Shown: piece after piece, positions 26,958 to 33,762 of the stretch | How the letters are laid out: every line of letters starts with the position of its first letter | Position numbering within the stretch: position 1 is the stretch's first letter | NCBI GenBank assembly: GCA_963705495.1 | Contig: CAVPJQ010000010.1 | Location: forward strand, 62,001-126,000 | Direction: 5' to 3' | DNA from: DATBVX01 sp963705495 | Lineage (GTDB): Bacteria; Pseudomonadota; Gammaproteobacteria; Steroidobacterales; Steroidobacteraceae | DNA: 64,000 nucleotides | Program-made: the position numbers and the translations under genes | Notes under the pieces: generated by a model | Databases searched by the model: none | Told to the model about the DNA's origin: nothing | The model's input: only the letters and a program-made list of their open reading frames with translations

Positions 26958-28394
26958 GTGGCCACGAACTATCCGGATCTGAAGCTTTTCATCGGCGGCG
27001 AATGGGTGGGCGGCGAGGGTCGCGTGATGCAGCCGGTGCTCAATCCGGCCACCGAGGAAGTGCTCGGTCAACTGCCGCACGCTTCCAGGGCCGACCTCGA
27101 TCGCGCTCTCGAGGCTGCACAGCGCAGCTTCCCCTCTTGGCGCGCCAAACCGCCGCACGAGCGCGGCAGGATCCTGCGACGCGCGGCGGAGCTGCTGCGC
27201 GAGCGCACCGAGACGATTGCCCGCATCGCGACCCTGGAAGAAGGCAAGGTACTTTCCGAGACGCGCTGGGAGGTTGCGCTCTCTGCCGAGATCTTCGAGT
27301 GGTACGCGGAAGAGGGACGGCGCGCCTACGGTCGCGTGCTGCCGCAGAGAGCTTCCGGAGTACGGATGACGGTGATGAAAGAGCCGGTGGGCCCGGTCGC
27401 CGGGTTTGCGCCTTGGAATTTCCCGATCGGCAATCCCGCACGCAAGATCGGCGCAGCACTGGGCGCGGGTTGCCCGTGCATTCTGAAGCCCGCTGAAGAA
27501 GCGCCCGGGTCGGCACTCGAAGTGGCGCGTGCGCTGGCTGATGCAGGACTCCCACCCGGTGTGTTGTCGGTCGTCTTCGGCGTCCCGTCGGAGGTCTCTG
27601 CCTACCTGCTCGCTTCACCAATCATTCGCGCGATCTCGTTCACGGGCTCGATACCAGTGGGCAAGCAGCTCATGAAGCTCGCCGCCGAAGGCATGAAGCG
27701 CACCACGATGGAGCTCGGCGGTCATGCACCGGTCCTGGTGTTCGATGACGTCGACGTGGAGCAGGTGCTGGATCAATCGGTGTTCTCAAAGTATCGCAAC
27801 GCCGGGCAAGTGTGCGTGTCACCCACGCGCTTCTACGTGCAGGAGAAGATCTACGGTCGCTTCGTCGATGGCTTCACTTCACGGGCGCGCGCACTCAAGG
27901 TCGGAAATGGCCTGGGCGACGGCACGCAGATGGGGCCGCTCGCGCACGATCGGCGCCTCGAGTCGATGGAGACACTGCTGGGGGATGCGCGCAAGAATGG
28001 GGCACGCTTTCAGACCGGCGGCGAGCGCATCAAGGGCAGTGGCTACTTCTGGCAGCCGACTGTGCTTTCGGACGTACCCAATACCGCGCGCATCATGAAC
28101 GAGGAGCCGTTCGGGCCGGTCGCGATTCTCAATCCGTTCTCGGACTTCGACACCGCCATCCAGCAGGCCAATCGCCTGCCTTATGGTCTGGCTGCCTATG
28201 CGTTTACGCGTTCGTCGCGCAACGTCAACCTGCTTGGCGAGCAGATCGAAGCGGGCATGATCGGCATCAACAGTTACGCGATCTCGGTTCCTGAATCGCC
28301 GTTTGGTGGGGTCAAAGAGAGTGGCCACGGAAGCGAGGAGGGCATCGAGGGACTCGACGCCTGCCTCGTGACCAAGTTCGTCAGCGAAGCTTAG
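26958..28394 (+). CDS. NAD(P)-dependent aldehyde dehydrogenase
   Basis: This 478-residue ALDH superfamily enzyme has N154 (PWNFP), E252 (MELGG) and the nucleophile C286 (NAGQVCVSP), plus FTGSIPVGK for the cofactor and NEEPFGPVA. It resembles the succinate-semialdehyde/2-oxoglutarate-semialdehyde group in general layout, but such enzymes also oxidise vanillin-type aldehydes. The start is GTG 26958. The gene follows the stilbene-cleaving dioxygenase in the same direction and most likely turns its aldehyde products into acids. It ends 11 bases from the convergent AraC gene. Confidence 0.9.
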   Translation: MATNYPDLKLFIGGEWVGGEGRVMQPVLNPATEEVLGQLPHASRADLDRALEAAQRSFPSWRAKPPHERGRILRRAAELLRERTETIARIATLEEGKVLSETRWEVALSAEIFEWYAEEGRRAYGRVLPQRASGVRMTVMKEPVGPVAGFAPWNFPIGNPARKIGAALGAGCPCILKPAEEAPGSALEVARALADAGLPPGVLSVVFGVPSEVSAYLLASPIIRAISFTGSIPVGKQLMKLAAEGMKRTTMELGGHAPVLVFDDVDVEQVLDQSVFSKYRNAGQVCVSPTRFYVQEKIYGRFVDGFTSRARALKVGNGLGDGTQMGPLAHDRRLESMETLLGDARKNGARFQTGGERIKGSGYFWQPTVLSDVPNTARIMNEEPFGPVAILNPFSDFDTAIQQANRLPYGLAAYAFTRSSRNVNLLGEQIEAGMIGINSYAISVPESPFGGVKESGHGSEEGIEGLDACLVTKFVSEA

Positions 28395-28405
28395 GTACCT
28401 GGTAC

Positions 28406-29362
28406 CTATTCGTTACTGCGGCGATATTCGCGTGGTGTCACGCCGTAACGCGCGCGGAAAACGCGCCCGAAGTGTGTCGGGCTGTTGAAGCCACAGTCGA
28501 AAGCGATTTCCGTCACGGTGCGTCCGCGCTGTGAGTCATCGACGAGAGAGCGCGAACATTCCTCGAGACGCCGCCGCAGGATGTAGCGGGCGACCGTCTC
28601 CTCTTCATCGGAGAACAGGTGATGCAGGTAGCGTGTCGTCATCCGACAGGCTTCGGCGATGCGTGTCGGCGTCAGGTCGGGATCGCCGAGGTGCGCTTCG
28701 ATGTAGTTCATGATGCGCACGCGATGTGCCATCACGAGTGAAGAGCGCTCCGACTCGTTCTGCTGCACGCCGGCATAGGCGCTCGCCACGAGGTCGAGGA
28801 TTGCGCGCGTCACCCCTGGAGCGAAGTTGAGATCGGTTTCGGTCCGGCAGCGCCGCCAGAAATCGGTGAGGAAATTGGACAGCAGGCCGCTCAGCCCCGA
28901 GTTGCCCGACATGAGGATGGCCACCACGCTTTCCGGACACGGCAGGTGGCGACGCAGCAGGCCTTCCGGCATGCCGAGCACGAACATGCGATTGGGCCGG
29001 TCGAAGATGATCTCGTACGGACGGGTGCTGTCGCAGAGTGTGAAATCGCCGGGCAGTAAGCGTGCCTCGCGTCCATCCTGGCGATTGATGCTGTCGCCAT
29101 CGAGCTGCATGTGCAGGAAGAACATCGATTGGCGCGAGCGCTGCACCTGCAGACGCGAGTGGCGCACGATCTGCGGATCGGAATAGACCTCTGCAGCCTG
29201 GATCTCGCCGACCCGTGTGCGGGTCAGGCAGCCCGTGAAGCCACGCAGGTCCATGGGATCGGAGACGACCGGCGTGAACGTATCGCACGCGATGTCGTTC
29301 CAGTATTCAAGCTTGCGGCGTGGCGCGAGCCCCGCCGTCGAAAAGGTCTCCAGCTGAGCCAT
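28406..29362 (-). CDS. AraC-family transcriptional regulator
   Basis: This 318-residue protein has an N-terminal ligand-binding half of the AraC-binding-like type (LETFSTAGLAPRRKLEYWNDIACDTF..., RLLPGDFTLCDSTRPYEIIFD) and a C-terminal double helix-turn-helix (LTPTRIAEACRMTTRYLHHLF and VTEIAFDCGFNSPTHFGRVFRARYG). Regulators of this type often control aromatic or amine catabolism. It is convergent with the dioxygenase-ALDH operon and divergent from the thiolase gene, with a 230-bp AT-rich gap that holds palindromes. It could control either side. Confidence 0.88.
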   Translation of the reverse strand: MAQLETFSTAGLAPRRKLEYWNDIACDTFTPVVSDPMDLRGFTGCLTRTRVGEIQAAEVYSDPQIVRHSRLQVQRSRQSMFFLHMQLDGDSINRQDGREARLLPGDFTLCDSTRPYEIIFDRPNRMFVLGMPEGLLRRHLPCPESVVAILMSGNSGLSGLLSNFLTDFWRRCRTETDLNFAPGVTRAILDLVASAYAGVQQNESERSSLVMAHRVRIMNYIEAHLGDPDLTPTRIAEACRMTTRYLHHLFSDEEETVARYILRRRLEECSRSLVDDSQRGRTVTEIAFDCGFNSPTHFGRVFRARYGVTPREYRRSNE

Positions 29363-29464
29363 GATCGTCCCCCCGGACTTTCAAACCCATCCCAGCGCCT
29401 CAGCTCTGCTGTCCCTCGCGCGAACTGTCCTGGCGATCCACGCCTGTGGCAGCCGGTCCGTCGT

Positions 29465-29492
29465 TTGACGTCAATCGCCCAACGGTTATATT
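29465..29492 (+). promoter_or_regulatory. Sigma70-type promoter before the thiolase gene
   Basis: TTGACG (29465-29470) and TATATT (29487-29492) have a 16-base spacer, in a locally AT-rich stretch that stands out from the GC-rich surroundings. The palindrome at 29485-29499 covers the -10 element, so a bound regulator there would block transcription. Confidence 0.55.
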
Positions 29493-29499
29493 CTATAAC
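29485..29499. promoter_or_regulatory. Palindromic operator candidate GTTATA-TTC-TATAAC
   Basis: A perfect 6-bp inverted repeat with a 3-base centre overlaps the -10 region. Its size and AT-rich character are what MarR-family dimers often bind, and a MarR gene is the second full gene downstream. AraC binding is an alternative. Confidence 0.45.
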
Positions 29500-29504
29500 T
29501 GTAG

Positions 29505-29530
29505 AAAAACCTGTGGTCAAGTAGGTTTTT
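29505..29530. promoter_or_regulatory. Inverted repeat AAAAACCT-N10-AGGTTTTT
   Basis: Perfect 8-bp arms (29505-29512 and 29523-29530) are separated by ten bases, just after the expected transcription start. It may be a second operator or a hairpin in the leader; arm spacing suits a dimeric regulator. Confidence 0.45.
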
Positions 29531-29592
29531 CATCACTGCCGGCCGTCGCGGCAGCGCCACAAGACAAGTGACTTAATCTTCACTCCGGGCCA

Positions 29593-30858
29593 ATGAGTGC
29601 GACATCAGATTCGCGGGCGCTGGTGGCGCGGTGGTCAGACGCGTGGCTGCTCGGCGGCGTGCGCACTCCGTTCGTCGACTTTGCCCAAGCGGCGAGCCAG
29701 GTTTCCCCGATCGATCTCGGCATCAAAGCGGCCCGCGAGGCGTTCGCGCGCGCCGGAGTCTCGCCGGGCGACGTCGGAACGGTCATCGCGGGTTCGATGG
29801 CGCAAGCGAGCTTCGATGCCTACCTGCTTCCGCGTCATATCGGTCTGTATTCAGGCGTCCCGACGCAGGTGCCGGCGCACCTGGTACAGCGCGTTTGCGG
29901 CACTGGAATTGAAGTACTGAGCCAGGCCGCTGATGCGGTTTCGCAGCAGCGGGCGGACCTCGCGCTCTGTGTCGGCACGGAATCGATGAGCCGCAACCCA
30001 ATCGCGGCCTATACACATCGCACCGGCTTTCGCATGGGGCAGGTCGAGTTCAAGGATTTCCTTTGGGAAGCACTGCTCGATACCGCGGTCGACACGACCA
30101 TGGGCGGCACGGCGGAAACACTGGCCCGGCGCTTCGATATCACCCGCGATGCTGCCGACCGGTTTGCCGCCCGCAGCTTCGAGCGTGCGCTCGCCGCCCA
30201 GGGCGGTGGGTTCCTGGAAGGGGAAATCTGCGCGCTGCAGGAAGAGGCCTTCGAGACGGAAGGCCTGAAGGCACGTGGCATCAGATTGCGCAGCAACGGC
30301 GCGAGCGTCGCTGCCGACACCCACGTCAGGGCGTCGAGCGTCGAACAGCTGGTAAAGCTCAAGCCGGCATTCGGCGGCGTACAGACTGCGGGCAATAGCT
30401 CCGCGATCGTGGACGGCGCCGCGGCGGCCCTGGTTGGCTCCGCCGGCTATGTGCGGCGGGGCAAGTTCGAGCCGTTGGCGCGCCTTGTTGCATGCGCGGC
30501 AGTCGGAGTGCACCCCGACAGCATGGGTTTGGGGCCGGTCGGAGCCATCCGGGCGATCCTGGCGGAGACTGGACTCAAGCTCGCGGATATCGATCGCATT
30601 GAAATCAACGAAGCTTTCGCGGCGCAGGTACTCGCCTGCGTGCGTGAGCTGGGCATCGACGAAACCCGGCTGAACGTCAACGGCGGCGCCATCGCCCTAG
30701 GCCACCCGCTGGGCGCGACCGGTATCCGCTTGACCTTGACCCTCGCGCGGGAGCTGCGCCGCAAGGGACTGCGCTATGGCATCGCTTCGGCCTGCATCGG
30801 TGGTGGGCAGGGCATTGCACTGCTCATCGAGAACGCATCGGTCGGTGAGCGCGCATGA
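29593..30858 (+). CDS. Thiolase family protein (acetyl-CoA acetyltransferase)
   Basis: This 421-residue thiolase has nucleophile C102 (VQRVCGTG), H371 (IALGHPLGATG) and C401 (SACIGGGQG), with the usual two-domain layout. It breaks or makes beta-ketoacyl-CoA. The N-terminus is about 20 residues longer than in typical thiolases; ATG 29593 is kept because no later ATG precedes the first strand and the promoter lies upstream. In this setting it could cleave an aromatic beta-ketoacyl-CoA or act in fatty acid metabolism; the sequence does not decide. Confidence 0.87.
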   Translation: MSATSDSRALVARWSDAWLLGGVRTPFVDFAQAASQVSPIDLGIKAAREAFARAGVSPGDVGTVIAGSMAQASFDAYLLPRHIGLYSGVPTQVPAHLVQRVCGTGIEVLSQAADAVSQQRADLALCVGTESMSRNPIAAYTHRTGFRMGQVEFKDFLWEALLDTAVDTTMGGTAETLARRFDITRDAADRFAARSFERALAAQGGGFLEGEICALQEEAFETEGLKARGIRLRSNGASVAADTHVRASSVEQLVKLKPAFGGVQTAGNSSAIVDGAAAALVGSAGYVRRGKFEPLARLVACAAVGVHPDSMGLGPVGAIRAILAETGLKLADIDRIEINEAFAAQVLACVRELGIDETRLNVNGGAIALGHPLGATGIRLTLTLARELRRKGLRYGIASACIGGGQGIALLIENASVGERA

Positions 30859-30920
30859 AGGATCCCAATGGCATCAAGTCGCGACCGATTCCCCGCGAGC
30901 TGATCGAGCGATTCAAATGA
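30855..30920 (+). CDS. Possible 21-residue ORF bridging thiolase and MarR genes
   Basis: ATG 30855 overlaps the thiolase stop (ATGA) and its stop overlaps the MarR start (ATGA at 30917-30920). It encodes MKDPNGIKSRPIPRELIERF plus Lys. Double four-base overlap is the pattern seen between real genes in this window, so it may be a coupling peptide. It could also be the remnant of a lost gene; the sequence looks like the start of an FAD-linked oxidase. Weak evidence. Confidence 0.3.
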   Translation: MKDPNGIKSRPIPRELIERFK

Positions 30921-31501
30921 GCCCCGCGCGAGTTCAACGCAGCCGCAGCACGCGTTCCGCCGGTAATGGCGGCGCCGGAACGGGCGCGCGCAAACCCGGG
31001 AACGGGCAGGGCCACACTCGTAACGGCGCGCGTGCGGTGGTGGATCTGAGCCCGCTCAACGGTTCGATCGGATACACCGTACGCAGGGCGCAGCTGGCGC
31101 TGTTCGCGGATTTTGTCACCTCGCTTCGTCAGGTGAACCTGCGCCCGGGCCAGTTCGGTGTCCTGATGGTCATACATGGCAATCCCGGATTGAGTCAGTC
31201 CGACGTTTGCGCGGCGCTCGGCTTCCAGAAGGCCAATCTGGTGCCGCTCATCAGCGGACTCGAAACGCGTGGCCTCATCGTGCGCAAACCCGGGTCGCAG
31301 GATCGCCGCTCCTACGCGCTGCACCTGACTGCGCGTGGCCGCGCGTTGCTGCGCCGTGCATTGGAGTCACAGGCTTCCCAGGAGGCCCGACTGACTGAAC
31401 AACTTGGCGCGAGCGGGCGGGCCACGTTGCTTGCTCTGCTTGGTCAGGTGCTCGCAGGAACGGCGGGTAGCGGGACCGGCCCGGATCTTGGTCTCAATTG
31501 A
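30917..31501 (+). CDS. MarR-family transcriptional regulator
   Basis: This 194-residue protein has an unusually long basic, glycine-rich N-terminal tail (about 40 residues: RVQRSRSTRSAGNGG...) before a normal winged-helix MarR core: RPGQFGVLMVIHGNPGLSQSDVCAALGFQKANLVPLISGLETRGLI and the wing RKPGSQDRRSYALHLT. MarR proteins usually repress nearby catabolic genes and release DNA on binding an aromatic ligand. The palindromes before the thiolase gene are candidate sites. The start is ATG 30917, though the tail leaves later starts possible. Confidence 0.85.
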   Translation: MSPARVQRSRSTRSAGNGGAGTGARKPGNGQGHTRNGARAVVDLSPLNGSIGYTVRRAQLALFADFVTSLRQVNLRPGQFGVLMVIHGNPGLSQSDVCAALGFQKANLVPLISGLETRGLIVRKPGSQDRRSYALHLTARGRALLRRALESQASQEARLTEQLGASGRATLLALLGQVLAGTAGSGTGPDLGLN

Positions 31502-31549
31502 GGTGGGTCCGGTGCGAGTCGAGCCGCCGCAGGGCACTTTCCGGTCGGA

Positions 31550-31579
31550 TTGCGGCCAAATCTGCTGGGGTCGTATTCT
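31550..31579 (+). promoter_or_regulatory. Possible promoter for the formate dehydrogenase operon
   Basis: TTGCGG (31550-31555) and TATTCT (31574-31579), with an 18-base spacer, lie in the 175-bp gap before fdsG. AGGAAC before ATG 31677 is the ribosome site. Nothing else is seen in the gap. Confidence 0.4.
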
Positions 31580-31676
31580 TGCCCGCACGGCCTGACCGCG
31601 TGGATTGCCTTCGGTGCCCAGCCGATGTATGCGGGAGAATCGATCCGCACGGTGGTCCCGTTCCAGGAACTCTTCG

Positions 31677-32189
31677 ATGACATCACAGCCCTCGACATCG
31701 CCCACGCCGCAAGCGGCGCTGACTCCCGCGCAGCACGATGCGGCTCAGCGCGTAATCGATACCCATCGCAGTCGCCCCGGGCCACTCCTCGAAGTACTCC
31801 ACGGCATACAAGCGGCGCTCGGGTTCATTCCGCCCGCAGCGGTGCCGATGATTGCAGCGGAGCTGAATCTTTCGCGTGCCGAAGTGCACGGTGTCGTTTC
31901 CTTCTATCACTATTTCCGGCAAACCCCGGCGGGCAAGCACATCGTGCGCGTGTGCCGGGCCGAGTCATGCCAGGCGGCGGGCGGAGATGCACTCGCTGAT
32001 CACGCCAAGCGACGTCTGGGCGTTGATTTTCACCAGACCACGGCGGACGGGCGCTTTTCGCTGGATCCGGTGTATTGCCTGGGCAACTGCGCCTGCTCGC
32101 CCGCGATCATGATTGGCGAGCAGCTGCACGGGCGGGTCTCAGCTGCGCAGTTCGATGCGCTGATCGCAGACTGCGAGACTCAGCGATGA
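31677..32189 (+). CDS. fdsG: NAD-dependent formate dehydrogenase, gamma subunit
   Basis: This 170-residue thioredoxin-like [2Fe-2S] subunit is related to NuoE. The four cluster cysteines are C93, C98 (VCRAESC) and C134, C138 (YCLGNC). HGIQAALGFIP and HGVVSFYHYF are family-typical. It passes electrons between the cluster chain and the FMN subunit of the soluble formate dehydrogenase. ATG 31677 is chosen for its ribosome site and normal length. Its stop overlaps the fdsB start (ATGA at 32186-32189). Confidence 0.93.
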   Translation: MTSQPSTSPTPQAALTPAQHDAAQRVIDTHRSRPGPLLEVLHGIQAALGFIPPAAVPMIAAELNLSRAEVHGVVSFYHYFRQTPAGKHIVRVCRAESCQAAGGDALADHAKRRLGVDFHQTTADGRFSLDPVYCLGNCACSPAIMIGEQLHGRVSAAQFDALIADCETQR

Positions 32190-33730
32190 GCGTCACTATC
32201 TTCGTGCCACGCGATGCGGGTGCGCTCTCCCTGGGCGCAGAAGAGGTGGCGCGGGCGATTGCGTCCGAGGCGGCGAAACGCCGTCAGGATGTGCGGATCG
32301 TGCGCAACGGCTCTCGAGGGATGTATTGGCTCGAGCCGCTGGTGGAGGTCGCGACGCCCAACGGGCGCGAAGCGTACGGCCCGGTTCGCGCGAGTGACGT
32401 TCTAGGACTCTTTGATGCGGGCTTTCTCTCCGGCCGCACGCATGGACTGCATCAGGGCCCGACCGAGAGCATTCCTTATTTCGCGGGCCAGCAACGGCTC
32501 ACCTTCGCGCGCGTCGGGATCACAGACCCCGTGAGTCTCGCCGACTACGAAGCGCACGACGGCTTCAAGGGTCTGCGCCAGGCACTCACCATGGCGCCTG
32601 CGGACATCGTCCAGGCGATCACGGATTCAGGGTTGCGTGGGCGCGGCGGTGCCGCGTTCCCAACCGGAATCAAATGGAAGACCGTGCTCGATCAGCCCGC
32701 GACCCCGAAGTACGTGACGTGCAATGCTGACGAGGGCGATTCGGGCACTTTCGCGGACCGGATGCTGATGGAAGGCGATCCACTGCTGCTCGTTGAAGGG
32801 ATGACGATCGCCGGCCTCGCGGTCGGTGCGAACCAGGGCTATATCTACCTGCGCGCTGAGTATCCGCACTCGCATCGGGCCCTCAACGAGGCAATCGCCA
32901 ACGCTTATCAGGCCGGCTTCCTCGGCGATGACATCCTGGGGAGCGCCCGGCGATTCGATCTCGAGGTGAGGCTCGGCGCGGGCGCTTACATCTGCGGCGA
33001 AGAAACCTCGATGCTGGAGAGCCTGGAAGGCAAGCGTGGCGAGATCCGCGTGCGGCCGCCGCTGCCAGCCATCAAGGGACTATTCGGGCAGCCGACCATC
33101 GTCAACAACGTCATTTCGCTCGCTTCGGTCCCCATCATCCTGCAGCGGGGTGCGACGGCCTACCGCGATTTCGGCGTGGGCAAGTCGCGCGGCACGGTAC
33201 CAATCCAACTCGCCGGAAACGTGAAACGAGGCGGGCTCATCGAGCGCGCCTTCGGGATGACGTTGCGCGAATTGCTCTATGACTACGGCGGGGGCACTGC
33301 CAGCGGTCGGCCGATCCGCACCATCCAGGTGGGGGGTCCGCTCGGCGCCTACATTCCCGCCAGCCAGTTCGACACGATCGTGGACTATGAAGCCCTATCG
33401 GCCATCGGTGCGCTCCTCGGCCACGGTGGGATCGTCGTGTTCGATGACACCGTGGACATGGCGCGCATGGCCCGCTACGCGATGGAGTTCTGTGCAATCG
33501 AGTCCTGCGGCAAGTGCACTCCATGCCGCATCGGCTCCACCCGGGGCACGGAACTCATTGATCGCATTATGAAAGGTGTCGAGCGGGAGCAGAACCTGCA
33601 CTTGCTTGAAGAGCTGTGCGAGACCATGCTGCACGGGTCGCTGTGCGGCCTGGGCGGCATGACCCCATTCCCGGTACAGAGTGCGCTGAAGCACTTTCCG
33701 GAGGATTTCCAGGCGCGCATCCGCCACTGA
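32186..33730 (+). CDS. fdsB: NAD-dependent formate dehydrogenase, beta subunit (FMN/NADH)
   Basis: This 514-residue protein is homologous to NuoF, with an N-terminal thioredoxin-like part. It has GLRGRGGAAFPTGIKW for FMN/NADH, NADEGDSGTFADR, ICGEETSMLESLEG and the [4Fe-4S] motif ESCGKCTPCRIG with a late cysteine in GSLCGLGG. It reduces NAD+ with electrons from FdsA. ATG 32186 overlaps fdsG and matches family length. Confidence 0.93.
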   Translation: MSVTIFVPRDAGALSLGAEEVARAIASEAAKRRQDVRIVRNGSRGMYWLEPLVEVATPNGREAYGPVRASDVLGLFDAGFLSGRTHGLHQGPTESIPYFAGQQRLTFARVGITDPVSLADYEAHDGFKGLRQALTMAPADIVQAITDSGLRGRGGAAFPTGIKWKTVLDQPATPKYVTCNADEGDSGTFADRMLMEGDPLLLVEGMTIAGLAVGANQGYIYLRAEYPHSHRALNEAIANAYQAGFLGDDILGSARRFDLEVRLGAGAYICGEETSMLESLEGKRGEIRVRPPLPAIKGLFGQPTIVNNVISLASVPIILQRGATAYRDFGVGKSRGTVPIQLAGNVKRGGLIERAFGMTLRELLYDYGGGTASGRPIRTIQVGGPLGAYIPASQFDTIVDYEALSAIGALLGHGGIVVFDDTVDMARMARYAMEFCAIESCGKCTPCRIGSTRGTELIDRIMKGVEREQNLHLLEELCETMLHGSLCGLGGMTPFPVQSALKHFPEDFQARIRH

Positions 33731-33762
33731 GCGCGGATGCCGGAGCGGCTGAGGAGAAGCTG

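Noticed and set aside
28396..28410. AGGTACC-T-GGTACCT palindrome between the aldehyde dehydrogenase and araC genes
   Set aside because: The loop is one base, which cannot form a normal hairpin; it is two adjacent six-base palindromes, and a terminator or operator is not supported.
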